Shown one piece after another: positions 1 through 7,682 of a stretch of DNA of 12,022 nucleotides. A program made the position numbers and the translations under genes. Positions within the stretch are counted from its first letter, which is position 1, and the number at the start of each line of letters is the position of its first letter. Origin of the DNA: CAZZKF01 sp964654995 (GTDB lineage: Bacteria > Pseudomonadota > Alphaproteobacteria > CAZZKF01); contig CAZZKF010000072.1 in the NCBI GenBank assembly GCA_964654995.1, positions 1-12,022 of the forward strand, in the 5' to 3' direction. The notes under the pieces were generated by a model that did not search any database, was not told the DNA's origin, and was given only the letters and a program-made list of their open reading frames with translations.

Positions 1-33
1 CTCGACCTGGGCTTTCCGCTGGAATGGGCCTGA
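1..33 (+). CDS. nirD: C-terminal end of a NirD-like siroheme decarboxylase subunit (partial)
   Basis: Only the last ten codons and the TGA stop (31-33) are inside the window; they read LDLGFPLEWA in the same direction as the nir genes that follow. The next gene starts four bases after the stop, which implies one operon. NirD-type proteins typically end in an Asp-Leu-Gly-Phe stretch, and nirD normally precedes nirL, so nirD is the best guess. The identification rests on position and a very short tail; the end of nirF or of another nir gene cannot be excluded. Confidence 0.5.
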   Translation, partial: LDLGFPLEWA

Positions 34-37
34 CGCC

Positions 38-526
38 ATGGATCTGAGCGAGATTGACATCAGGTTACTCGACGCGCTCGCCGACGGCCTGGCCGTGTGC
101 GAGCGGCCCTATCGCGAATTGGGGCAGCGTGTGGGCTTGAGCGAGCGCGCCGTGATCGAACGTCTTGCCGCCTTGCGTGATGCCGGCATCATCCGCCGCT
201 TCGGGGTGATCGTCGACCACCGGGCACTCGGCTATACGGCGAATGCCATGGTCGTCTGGGACATCGCAGACGAGGACGTGGGTGAGGCTGGGCGGCGCCT
301 CGCCGACCAGGATGGCGTCGGCCTGTGCTATCAGCGGCCGCGGCGCCTGCCGGAGTGGCCCTACAACCTGTTCGCCATGATCCACGGCCGCGATCGCCGG
401 GCGGTGCTGAGGCGCATCGAGGCCATTGCCGCCGCCTGCGGGCTCGAGGACGCGCCGCGTGCGGTTCTGTTCAGCCGGCGCCGGTTCAAGCAGTGCGGCG
501 CCCGCTATCCGGGGCTGGCGGCATGA
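38..526 (+). CDS. nirL: Siroheme decarboxylase subunit NirL (Lrp/AsnC-like, AhbB type)
   Basis: This 162-residue protein belongs to the NirD/L/G/H (AhbA/AhbB) family. These cytoplasmic Lrp/AsnC-fold proteins pair up to decarboxylate siroheme to 12,18-didecarboxysiroheme, an early step towards heme d1. Residues 1-60 form a winged-helix domain, which in this family serves the enzyme fold rather than a proven DNA-binding role. Residues 97-101 (CYQRP) and 105-117 (PEWPYNLFAMIHG) are the signature of the AhbB-like half. The C-terminal RRRFKQCGARY (148-157) differs from the tail of the third decarboxylase gene here and fits NirL rather than NirH. The ATG at 38 lies four bases after the upstream stop, and a GGAA at 21-24 could serve as ribosome binding site. 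The stop overlaps the next start as ATGA. The family is certain; the L-versus-H label depends on gene order and tail. Confidence 0.85.
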   Translation: MDLSEIDIRLLDALADGLAVCERPYRELGQRVGLSERAVIERLAALRDAGIIRRFGVIVDHRALGYTANAMVVWDIADEDVGEAGRRLADQDGVGLCYQRPRRLPEWPYNLFAMIHGRDRRAVLRRIEAIAAACGLEDAPRAVLFSRRRFKQCGARYPGLAA

Positions 527-969
527 TGGATGCGATCGACAGGGCCCTGATCGACGCCTTGCAGGACGGCGTGCCGGTGACCGCGCGGCCCTTTGCCGAG
601 GCAGCCGACCGGCTTGGCCTTGACGAGGAAGAGATCGTCGAGCGCCTGCGCGCCCTGCTGGATGGCGGCGTGCTGTCGCGCTTCGGCCCGATGTATGATG
701 CCGAGGCACTGGGTGGCGCTCTCACGCTGTGCGCCATGAAGGTGCCGGAGCGCAATTTCGAGCGTGTCGCCGAGCAGGTGAACGCCTTTGCGGAGGTTGC
801 CCACAATTATCAGCGCGATCATGCGTTCAACATGTGGTTCGTGATCGCCGCCGAGTCGCCCGAGCGGCTGCGTCAGGTGATCGCCGAGATCGAGGCGCGT
901 ACCGGCCTGCCCGTTCTCGACCTGCCGAAGCAGGAGGAATTCTATCTGGGTTTGAGGCTCGCCCCATGA
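523..969 (+). CDS. nirG: Siroheme decarboxylase subunit NirG (Lrp/AsnC-like, AhbA type)
   Basis: A 148-residue member of the siroheme decarboxylase family. An N-terminal winged helix (about 1-58) is followed by an alpha/beta domain carrying HNYQRDHAFNMWFV (94-107), the signature of the AhbA-like half that pairs with an AhbB-like partner. The C-terminus LPKQEEFYLGLRL (134-146) is also typical of NirD/NirG. The start chosen is ATG 523, which overlaps the nirL stop as ATGA. An open frame continues upstream to 325, but there it only shadows nirL, and the extra residues do not resemble the family. ATG 526 is an equally possible start, one codon shorter. NirG is expected to act with NirH, and the genes are adjacent and overlapping, consistent with complex formation. 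Confidence 0.85.
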   Translation: MMDAIDRALIDALQDGVPVTARPFAEAADRLGLDEEEIVERLRALLDGGVLSRFGPMYDAEALGGALTLCAMKVPERNFERVAEQVNAFAEVAHNYQRDHAFNMWFVIAAESPERLRQVIAEIEARTGLPVLDLPKQEEFYLGLRLAP

Positions 970-1517
970 CCGCGCGCGCCACGGCAAAGAGCGAGCATAC
1001 CCCCCGGGTCGATGCCATCGACCGGCAAATCATCGTTGCCAGCCAGGCCGGCCTGCCGCTCAGTCCCCGGCCGTTCGATGACCTCGCCGCCGCCCTCGGG
1101 CTCACGCCGGTCGAGGTGATGGTCCGGATGCGCTCGATGCTGGCACGCGGCATCATCCGGCGCATCGCCGCGGTGCCCAATCACTACCGGCTCGGCTATG
1201 CTGCCAACGGCATGTCGGTATGGGATGTCGATGACGATCAGGTGAGCCGTCTGGGCCGCAAGGTCGGCGCGCTGCCGTTCGTCAGCCACTGCTATCGCCG
1301 CCCCCGGCATCAGCCGGAGTGGCCCTATAACCTGTTTGCCATGGTGCACGGGCGCGACCGCCCGGAAGTCGAGGACAAGGTGGCGCAGATCGCCGCGCTG
1401 CTGGCACCACACGCGCGGGCGCACGAGGTGCTCTACAGCACCCGCATCCTCAAGAAAACCGGCCTCCGGTTGTTGCCGGAGAATCCCGTACAAACCCGGT
1501 CGACGGACCGGACATAA
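966..1517 (+). CDS. nirH: Siroheme decarboxylase subunit NirH (Lrp/AsnC-like, AhbB type)
   Basis: A 183-residue siroheme decarboxylase subunit of the AhbB-like half. It has a winged helix (about 15-72), then PNHYRLGYAANGMSVWD (71-87), CYRRP (109-113) and PEWPYNLFAMVHG (117-129). The tail STRILKKTGLRL (158-169) is of NirH type and distinguishes it from the first gene. The ATG at 966 overlaps the nirG stop as ATGA; an upstream open frame to 729 is an artefact of nirG. The N-terminus has about 14 extra polar residues before the conserved DAIDRQI, and the C-terminus ends in a short polar extension, so it is slightly longer than its paralogues. It should work with NirG on siroheme or on the monodecarboxylated intermediate. 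Stop TAA 1515-1517 lies 12 bases before nirJ. Confidence 0.87.
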   Translation: MTARATAKSEHTPRVDAIDRQIIVASQAGLPLSPRPFDDLAAALGLTPVEVMVRMRSMLARGIIRRIAAVPNHYRLGYAANGMSVWDVDDDQVSRLGRKVGALPFVSHCYRRPRHQPEWPYNLFAMVHGRDRPEVEDKVAQIAALLAPHARAHEVLYSTRILKKTGLRLLPENPVQTRSTDRT

Positions 1518-1529
1518 AGGATCAGAGCG

Positions 1530-2729
1530 ATGTTCCGTGTCTCCCAGTTCATCCGCGAAATCTTCGAGCCGACACCCGTTGGTCTGCGCCGCGACCCGCC
1601 GGGCCCGGTGGTCATCTGGAACCTGGTGCGGCGCTGCAATCTGACCTGCCGGCACTGTTATTCGCTTTCGGCCGATACCGACTTCCCGGGCGAGCTGTCG
1701 ACCGACGAGGTCTTTCGGGTGATGGACGATCTGAAGGCCTTTCACGTGCCGGTGCTGATCCTGTCGGGTGGCGAGCCGCTGCTGCGCCCGGATATTTTCG
1801 ACATTTCGCGCCGTGCCAAGGAGATGGGCTTTTACGTCGGCCTGTCCACCAACGGCACGCTGATCGACGAGACCCGCATCGCGGCGATTGCGGACGTCGG
1901 TTACGATTACGTCGGCATCAGCATCGACGGGATCGAGGCCACCCACGACCTGTTCCGGCGCCGCGACGGCGCCTTCCGCGATGCCATGCGCGGCGTGCGC
2001 CTGTGCCGCGATGCCGGCCTCAAGATCGGCCTGCGGTTCACCCTCACCCAGCACAACCAGTATGAGCTGCCGGCGCTCCTCGATCTGCTGGACGCCGAAG
2101 GCATCGACAAGTTCTATCTCTCGCACCTCAATTACGCGGGGCGCGGCAATCACAACCGGGCCAGCGATGCCGCCCACGAGATCACGCGCCGGGCCATGGA
2201 CATCCTGTTCGAGCGCTGCCTCGCCGATTACCGCGCCGGGCGCCCGCGTGAGGTGGTGACCGGCAACAATGATGCCGATGGCGTCTATCTGTGGCACTGG
2301 GTGCGCGCCCGGTTCCCCGAAGCCGCTGATCACATCCGCGCCAAGCTGGTGCAATGGGGCGGCAACGCATCCGGCGTCAACGTCGCCAATATCGACAACC
2401 TCGGCGATGTCCATCCCGATACCATGTGGTGGCACCACACGCTGGGCAATGTCCGCGAGCGCCCCTTCGGGGAGATCTGGATGGATACCTCCGACCCGCT
2501 GATGGCCGGCCTCAAGGCCCGACCGCGGCCCGTGGAGGGCCGTTGCGCGGCCTGCCGGCATCTCGAGATTTGCGGCGGCAACACCCGCGTACGCGCCGAA
2601 CAGATCACCGGCAACCCCTGGGCCGAGGACCCGGCCTGTTACCTCAGCGACGAAGAGATCGGCGTCGAGGCGGCGCGCGCGGTCCACACCGTTCCCTTCG
2701 CCCGGCGCCGACGCGCTGTCAGCGGCTGA
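1530..2729 (+). CDS. nirJ: Heme d1 biosynthesis radical SAM protein NirJ
   Basis: A 399-residue cytoplasmic radical SAM enzyme of heme d1 synthesis. In the pathway it acts on didecarboxysiroheme and removes the two propionate side chains, giving the precursor that NirN completes. The CNLTCRHC motif places the three ligands of the SAM-binding [4Fe-4S] cluster at C36, C40 and C43; GGEP (80-83) is the SAM-contact motif. A C-terminal SPASM/twitch-like region carries C339, C342, C348 and C370, four ligands for a second cluster. Length and domain order match NirJ, and all expected cysteines are present. The start ATG 1530 has an AAGGAT ribosome binding site at 1517-1522 that overlaps the nirH stop, so this gene has a more independent start than its neighbours. 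The TGA stop overlaps the nirN start by one base. Other SPASM maturases look similar, but the context decides. Confidence 0.93.
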   Translation: MFRVSQFIREIFEPTPVGLRRDPPGPVVIWNLVRRCNLTCRHCYSLSADTDFPGELSTDEVFRVMDDLKAFHVPVLILSGGEPLLRPDIFDISRRAKEMGFYVGLSTNGTLIDETRIAAIADVGYDYVGISIDGIEATHDLFRRRDGAFRDAMRGVRLCRDAGLKIGLRFTLTQHNQYELPALLDLLDAEGIDKFYLSHLNYAGRGNHNRASDAAHEITRRAMDILFERCLADYRAGRPREVVTGNNDADGVYLWHWVRARFPEAADHIRAKLVQWGGNASGVNVANIDNLGDVHPDTMWWHHTLGNVRERPFGEIWMDTSDPLMAGLKARPRPVEGRCAACRHLEICGGNTRVRAEQITGNPWAEDPACYLSDEEIGVEAARAVHTVPFARRRRAVSG

Positions 2730-4300
2730 TGCGCACAGCGCTCATCGCTGCCTGGGTCGCCGCCCTTCTGGCCCCGGCCATGGCGACCGCGGGCGAGCGC
2801 CCGGCGGCGGACGGGCCGGCGCTGTACCGGACCTATTGCGCGAGCTGCCATGGTCCGGGGCGGCTGGGCGCCTCCGGCCCGGCGCTGATCCCCGAAAATC
2901 TCGCCCGCCTGACGCCGGAGCGCGCCCGCAAGGTGATCGCCGCGGGCCGCGTGGCGACCCGCATGCCGGCCTATGGGGAAACGTTGAGCGCTGCCGAGAT
3001 CGATGCGCTCACCGCCTACATCTTCTCACCCCTCAAGACGGTGCCGACCTGGGGGCTCGACGAGATGCGCGCCAGCCATCAGGTGCAGACACCGCGCGAC
3101 CGGCTGCCTGATGCGCCGACCTATAAGGCCGACCCCTTGAACCTGTTCACCGTGATCGAGGCCGGCGACCATCACGCCACTATTCTCGATGGCGACCATT
3201 TCGTGCCGCTGGCCCGTTTTGCCACGCCGCGGGCCGTGCATGGCGGTGCCAAATATTCGCCCGACGGCCGCTTTCTCTATCTGGTCTCGCGCGACGGCTG
3301 GGTCATCGAATATGACCTCTACGGGCTGCTGCCGGTGGCCAGGATCCGCGCCGGCATCAATTCGCGCAATATCGCCATCTCCGCCGACGGCCGCTATGTG
3401 GCGGTGGCGAACAGCTTGCCGCGCACCCTGGTGATCCTCGATGCCCGCGACCTTGCGCCGGTGAAGGTGATCCCGGTGGTCGGCGACAAGGGGGCGGACT
3501 CGCGCCTCTCGGCGGTTTACACGGCACCGCCGCGCCACAGCTTCATTGCGGCGCTCAAGGACCTGCCGGAAATCTGGGAAATCGGCTATGACGACCAGGC
3601 TCGCCCCGTCTACCCCGGACTCGTGCATACTTACGAAAAGGGACATGCGGAAGCACTGGGCGTGCAAAGCGGGCCGTTCGCCGTGCGTCGCATCCGGCTG
3701 GGCACGCCGATCGAGGACTTCTTTTTCAACCAAAGCTACTCGGTCGTGATCGGCACGACCCGGGCGCAGGGCGGCGGCCAGGTCATCAACCTCAATGTCG
3801 GGCGCAAGATCGCCGACGTGGCGATCGACGGCATGCCGCATCTGGGCTCCGGCATCTCGTGGAAGCGCGACGGGCGCTGGGTCATGGCGACGCCGAACCT
3901 GCGCGAGGGCAAGGTCAGCGTCATCGACATGGAAAGCTGGCAGACCATCGCCACCATCCCCACCCTGGGCCCCGGCTTTTTCATGCGCAGCCATGAGAAC
4001 ACGCCATATGCCTGGGTCGACGTTTTTTCCGGCCCCGACCGCGATGCCATCCAGGTGATCGACAAGCAGAGCTTGACCATCGTCAGAACCCTGCGGCCCG
4101 AACCCGGCAAAACCTCAATGCACATCGAGTTCACCCGCGACGGGGCTTACGCCCTGGTCAGCATCTGGGAAATGGACGGCGCCATTGTCGTCTATGACGC
4201 CAAAACATTAGAAGAATTCAAACGTTTGCCGATGAAGAAGCCGGTCGGGAAATACAACGTCTACAACAAGATCACCTATTCCGCGGGCACCAGCCACTGA
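2729..4300 (+). CDS. nirN: Dihydro-heme d1 dehydrogenase NirN (periplasmic c-type cytochrome with d1 propeller)
   Basis: A 523-residue periplasmic protein that oxidises dihydro-heme d1 to heme d1, the last step before insertion into NirS. A signal peptide spans about residues 1-21 (MRTALIAAWVAALLAPAMATA). A cytochrome c domain follows, with CASCH (C37, C40, H41) and a probable axial M79 in RMPAYG. Residues from about 140 to the end form an eight-bladed propeller like that of cd1 nitrite reductase. H171 (AVHGG), H371 (MPHLG) and H422 (RSHEN) align by motif with the heme d1 ligand and the two active-site histidines of NirS. It is called NirN rather than NirS because it sits directly after nirJ at the end of the biosynthetic cluster. 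NirF is unlikely because a CxxCH domain is present. ATG 2729 overlaps the nirJ stop (TGATG); the open frame reaching back to 2354 is a shadow of nirJ. No convincing terminator follows. Confidence 0.88.
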   Translation: MRTALIAAWVAALLAPAMATAGERPAADGPALYRTYCASCHGPGRLGASGPALIPENLARLTPERARKVIAAGRVATRMPAYGETLSAAEIDALTAYIFSPLKTVPTWGLDEMRASHQVQTPRDRLPDAPTYKADPLNLFTVIEAGDHHATILDGDHFVPLARFATPRAVHGGAKYSPDGRFLYLVSRDGWVIEYDLYGLLPVARIRAGINSRNIAISADGRYVAVANSLPRTLVILDARDLAPVKVIPVVGDKGADSRLSAVYTAPPRHSFIAALKDLPEIWEIGYDDQARPVYPGLVHTYEKGHAEALGVQSGPFAVRRIRLGTPIEDFFFNQSYSVVIGTTRAQGGGQVINLNVGRKIADVAIDGMPHLGSGISWKRDGRWVMATPNLREGKVSVIDMESWQTIATIPTLGPGFFMRSHENTPYAWVDVFSGPDRDAIQVIDKQSLTIVRTLRPEPGKTSMHIEFTRDGAYALVSIWEMDGAIVVYDAKTLEEFKRLPMKKPVGKYNVYNKITYSAGTSH

Positions 4301-4330
4301 CCGGCGGCGCCTGCCCCCACCCCAGAAAAC

Positions 4331-4344
4331 TTGACGAATATCAA
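4331..4344 (+). promoter_or_regulatory. FNR/DNR/NNR-type operator
   Basis: TTGACGAATATCAA matches the CRP/FNR-family consensus TTGAT-N4-ATCAA at nine of ten defined positions. Its centre lies about 40 bases before the transcription start predicted from the -10 at 4365-4370, the position expected for a class II activator site. The sequence cannot say whether the regulator is oxygen-sensing FNR/Anr or an NO-sensing DNR/NNR type. The adjacent nir genes make either reasonable. Confidence 0.7.
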
Positions 4345-4364
4345 GGTATCTGCCCGAGGGTCCT

Positions 4365-4370
4365 GATACA
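4365..4370 (+). promoter_or_regulatory. Candidate -10 element of the porin promoter
   Basis: GATACA lies 20 bases after the end of the FNR-type box, and no good -35 hexamer is visible, as is usual for class II activated promoters. It predicts a start near 4377 and a leader of roughly 70 bases. Matching four of six bases of TATAAT is weak evidence alone; the spacing is what supports it. Confidence 0.4.
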
Positions 4371-4445
4371 GAAACGGGACACGGAGGGAATGCCCCATTT
4401 CAGGGGTCCCCCGGCGGCAAGCCCCAAACACGAAGAGTGTGATCC

Positions 4446-5693
4446 ATGAAGATTGCTTATCCCCTATTCGGCCGCGTCGGCAGAAGTCTGCTCGGCGGCA
4501 TGATTCTGTTCGGTTTTGCGGCGACCACGGCCCAGGCCCAGATCGCCGACGACCTGGAAACCCTGCTCACCGACGGCAAGGTCAAGCTGGACGTGCGCTA
4601 TCGCTTCGAATTCGTCAATGACGACCTGACACCCCAGAACGCCAACGCCTCGACGGTCCGCACCCGGCTCGGGTTCTTGACCGGGAATTTGCGCGGTCTT
4701 CAGGGCTATGTCGAGATGGAGAACACCAGCGCCATCTTTGCCAACAGCTACAATGTGCCGGGCGCTTCGCCGCACGGGCCGAACAAGCCGGGGCGCGCCA
4801 TTGTTGCCGATCCCGAATTCACCGAGCTCAATCAGGTCTGGGCCCAGTATACGGGGCCCAAGAACACGGTGCTCCGCGGTGGCCGTCAGCGGGTCAAGCT
4901 GGACAACGACCGCTTCATCGGCAACGTCGGCTGGCGTCAGAACGAGCAGACCTATGACGCGATCACGCTGAACACCGATGTTCTGCCCCAGACCCACATC
5001 TTCTATGGCTATTTCTTCCGCGCCAATACCATCCTCGGCACTAACCGTGACATGAACAGCCACATCATCAATGTGCGCTATTCCGGTCTGCCCTACAGCC
5101 AGCTGGTGGCTTATGCCTACCTGCTGGACTTCGACCCCGGGATGGGAACCGACTCGCGCACCTTCGGCGTGCGCTTCTCCGGCGCGGCCCCGGTCGGCGA
5201 GGACTTCAAGGTGATCTACTGGGCCGAATATGCCAATCAGGGCGACTATCAGGACAGCGCCGATTTCAGTGCCGATTACCTGCGTCTCGAGCTTGGCGGG
5301 TCATATCGCGGGGTGACCATCAAGGGCGGGTACGAGCTGCTGGGATCGGACGGCGGGACGGCCGCCTTCCAGACGCCGCTGGCGACACTGCATGCCCAGA
5401 ACGGCTGGGCCGACCGTTTTCTGGCGACCCCGGCCGCCGGGCTTGAAGACTTCTATGCCGTGGTGTCGACCAAGATCTCCAGGGTCAAGATGGCGTTCAT
5501 CTATCACGACTTCAGCGCCGACAAGGGCGGCGGCGGCTATGGTCAGGAAATCGACGTGGTTGCCACCACCAAGATTCACAAACGGGTCACCTTCGGGCTC
5601 AAGTTCGCGGCCTATAATGCCGACAATGCCGGCGCCGGCCCGGTCAACAACGACGTACAGAAATTCTGGACCTGGTTGGGGCTGAAGTTCTAA
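4446..5693 (+). CDS. Outer-membrane beta-barrel porin (alginate-export-like family)
   Basis: A 415-residue exported outer-membrane protein. The N-terminus has a basic start, a hydrophobic stretch (about 14-26) and a cleavage site after AQA at residue 31, so the mature protein is about 384 residues. The rest shows alternating aromatic/hydrophobic and polar residues typical of beta strands, with many short Gly/Asn/Asp turns. It ends in Phe (WLGLKF), the usual signal for barrel assembly. Motifs such as KLDVRYRFEFV and VLRGGRQRVKLDNDRFIGNVGWRQNEQTYDA are reminiscent of the alginate-export porin family, but the substrate cannot be inferred. A ribosome binding site GAAGAG (4432-4437) precedes ATG 4446 by eight bases. 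The FNR-type box upstream suggests induction during anaerobic or denitrifying growth, perhaps for anion or small-solute uptake. The gene converges on fhs and shares its terminator hairpin. The broad class is secure, the specific role unknown. Confidence 0.8.
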   Translation: MKIAYPLFGRVGRSLLGGMILFGFAATTAQAQIADDLETLLTDGKVKLDVRYRFEFVNDDLTPQNANASTVRTRLGFLTGNLRGLQGYVEMENTSAIFANSYNVPGASPHGPNKPGRAIVADPEFTELNQVWAQYTGPKNTVLRGGRQRVKLDNDRFIGNVGWRQNEQTYDAITLNTDVLPQTHIFYGYFFRANTILGTNRDMNSHIINVRYSGLPYSQLVAYAYLLDFDPGMGTDSRTFGVRFSGAAPVGEDFKVIYWAEYANQGDYQDSADFSADYLRLELGGSYRGVTIKGGYELLGSDGGTAAFQTPLATLHAQNGWADRFLATPAAGLEDFYAVVSTKISRVKMAFIYHDFSADKGGGGYGQEIDVVATTKIHKRVTFGLKFAAYNADNAGAGPVNNDVQKFWTWLGLKF

Positions 5694-5723
5694 GTCCTCC
5701 CCTTACTTGTTCAGCCCCTTCCC

Positions 5724-5755
5724 GCGCCCCGGCCGGTTCGCCCCGGCCGGGGCGC
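5724..5755. terminator. Bidirectional terminator hairpin between porin and fhs
   Basis: A perfect 13-bp inverted repeat (5724-5736 and 5743-5755, arm GCGCCCCGGCCGG) has a six-base loop and is entirely G/C. It lies 31 bases after the porin stop and 27 bases beyond the fhs stop on the other strand. There is no good U-run on either strand (only CTTATT on the plus strand), so it may act with Rho or as an RNA-stabilising stem. The convergent arrangement makes a shared role likely. Confidence 0.75.
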
Positions 5756-5781
5756 CTTATTGGCGGCACATCTTCCCGGGA

Positions 5782-7458
5782 TCAGAACAGACCGGAAATA
5801 CGACCCGCCTCGTCGACGCGAATGTTTTCCGCCGCCGGCTGACGGGGCAGGCCCGGCATGGTCATGATCTCGCCGCAGATGACGACCACGAATTCGGCGC
5901 CGCTGGCAAGGCGCACCTCGCGGATGGGAACCACGTGGTTCGAGGGCGCGCCCTTCAGATTGGGATCGGTCGAGAAGCTGTACTGGGTCTTGGCGACACA
6001 GACCGGATAATGGCCGAAGCCCTTGTCCTGGAGATCGCGGAACTGGGCCCGGATCTTCTTGTCGGCAATGATGCCCTGGGCGCCGTACATGCGCTGGGCG
6101 ATGGTGCGCGTCTTGTCCCACAACGGCATGTCGTCCCCGTAAAGCGGCGTAAAGGAATCGGCGCGCTCGCTTTCGCAGAGGCGGGCGACAGCCTCGGCCA
6201 GGGCCTCCGCGCCGGCGCTTCCCCGGGCCCAGTGGGTGCATTCGATGGCCTCGACATCGAGCTCGGCGCAGCACTGGCGCACGAGGTCGATCTCGGCGTC
6301 GGTGTCGGCGCCGAAGCGGTTGATCGCCACCACCAGCGGCAGGCCGAAGCAGCGGACGTTCTCGACATGCCGGGCGAGATTGGCAAAGCCTTTCTCGATG
6401 GCCGCCAGATTTTCCTGGGTGAGCGCATCCCTGGCCACCCCGCCATGCATCTTCAGCGCCCGCACCGTCGCTACCATCACCACCGCATCCGGGTCCAGAC
6501 CCCCCTTGCGGCATTTGATGTCGAAGAATTTTTCCGCCCCCAGATCGGCGCCGAAGCCGGCTTCGGTGACCACATAATCGGCAAGCTTGAGCGCCGCCCT
6601 GGTGGCAATCAGCGAATTGCAGCCGTGGGCAATGTTGGCGAACGGCCCACCGTGAATGAACGCCGGGCTGTTTTCCAGCGTCTGCACCAGATTGGGCTTG
6701 AGCGCGTCTTTGAGCAGCGCCGTCATCGAGCCTTCAGCCTTGAGGTCGCGGGCATAGACCGGTTCGCGGGCCCGGGTATAGCCAACGGTGATATTGCCGA
6801 GCCGGCGCTGAAGGTCGTTGAGATCGGTGGCCAGGCACAAAATCGCCATGACCTCGGAGGCCACCGTGATGTCGAATCCGTCCTCGCGGGGAAAGCCGTT
6901 GGCCACCCCGCCCAGCGAATTGACGATGCCGCGCAGCGCCCGATCGTTCATATCGACAACCCGGCGCCAGGTGATGCGCCGGGCATCGAGCCCCAGCTTG
7001 TTGTTCCAGTAGATGTGATTATCGATCATCGCGGCCAGCAGGTTGTTGGCGGCCCCGATGGCATGAAAATCGCCGGTGAAATGAAGGTTGATGTCTTCCA
7101 TCGGCACGACCTGCGCCAGCCCGCCGCCGGCGGCGCCCCCCTTGAGGCCGAAGCACGGCCCCAACGAGGGCTCGCGAATGCAGATCAGCGTCTTGCGCCC
7201 GATCCGGTTGAGGGCATCACCCAGTCCCACCGTCGTCGTCGTCTTGCCCTCGCCGGCGGTGGTCGGGGTCATCGCGGTGACCAGCACCAGCCGGCCGTTA
7301 TCACCGTTCTCCATCGCTTTGAGATAATCGAGCGACAGCTTGGCCTTGTAATGGCCATAAGGCTCGAGATGCTCGGGTGCGATGCCGAGGCGAGCTTGAG
7401 CCAGCTCGAGAATGGGGCGCATGTCTGCGGCCTGGGCGATCTCGATGTCGCTTTTCAT
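5782..7458 (-). CDS. fhs: Formate-tetrahydrofolate ligase (formyltetrahydrofolate synthetase)
   Basis: A 558-residue cytoplasmic enzyme that joins formate to tetrahydrofolate using ATP, making 10-formyltetrahydrofolate for purines, formyl-Met and C1 assimilation. The P-loop-like PTTAGEGKTTTTVGLG covers residues 65-80. The two family signatures are LKGGAAGGG (105-113) and VATVRALKMHGG (329-340). FTGDFHAI (127-134) and VTEAGFGADLGAEKFF (297-312) are also diagnostic. The start chosen is ATG 7458, giving MKSDIEIAQAADM, the usual beginning and length of the family, with a GGGAAA just upstream. In-frame ATGs at 7500 and 7656 would add 14 or 66 residues that do not resemble the family. It is not in an operon with folD or glyA here, and it is transcribed away from the flavoprotein/ferredoxin pair. 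No residue loss or frameshift is seen. Function is very secure; the physiological direction is not. Confidence 0.97.
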   Translation of the reverse strand: MKSDIEIAQAADMRPILELAQARLGIAPEHLEPYGHYKAKLSLDYLKAMENGDNGRLVLVTAMTPTTAGEGKTTTTVGLGDALNRIGRKTLICIREPSLGPCFGLKGGAAGGGLAQVVPMEDINLHFTGDFHAIGAANNLLAAMIDNHIYWNNKLGLDARRITWRRVVDMNDRALRGIVNSLGGVANGFPREDGFDITVASEVMAILCLATDLNDLQRRLGNITVGYTRAREPVYARDLKAEGSMTALLKDALKPNLVQTLENSPAFIHGGPFANIAHGCNSLIATRAALKLADYVVTEAGFGADLGAEKFFDIKCRKGGLDPDAVVMVATVRALKMHGGVARDALTQENLAAIEKGFANLARHVENVRCFGLPLVVAINRFGADTDAEIDLVRQCCAELDVEAIECTHWARGSAGAEALAEAVARLCESERADSFTPLYGDDMPLWDKTRTIAQRMYGAQGIIADKKIRAQFRDLQDKGFGHYPVCVAKTQYSFSTDPNLKGAPSNHVVPIREVRLASGAEFVVVICGEIMTMPGLPRQPAAENIRVDEAGRISGLF

Positions 7459-7682
7459 GGTTTTCCCGGTCTTTGTTCTGTCGGTCGTGTTCGCAGCCAT
7501 CGGTTCAATCCCGCTTCTGTCAATATGCTCCGTCCGGGCGCATATGAGCCTCGGAAAACGGCCCAGCTCCGGCAGCTTCTGCAAGCCGCCGCATGGCTGG
7601 ACCAGCCGCCCCAATTTAGTGCCCGGTTCGACCAGAGGCCAGCCAAACCAGATCAACTTATCGTGGTATGATGCTGGACCCG

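Noticed and set aside
942..2687. Long minus-strand open frame (581 codons) opposite nirH and nirJ
   Set aside because: It is antisense to clearly recognised genes; its Ala/Arg/Gly/His-rich translation shows no domain, and long shadow frames are common in GC-rich coding DNA.
2729..4300. Cytochrome cd1 nitrite reductase NirS instead of NirN
   Set aside because: The c domain plus d1 propeller is shared by both, but the gene ends the biosynthetic array directly after nirJ; nirS normally leads the cluster.
7518..7523. TTGACA on the minus strand as a -35 for fhs
   Set aside because: The hexamer is perfect but the sequence 16-18 bases downstream (ATGGCT region) has no resemblance to a -10 element.
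5707..7671. Plus-strand open frame of 654 codons opposite fhs
   Set aside because: It mirrors the fhs codons exactly, has no domain or ribosome binding site, and would run through the terminator hairpin; fhs carries the family signatures.
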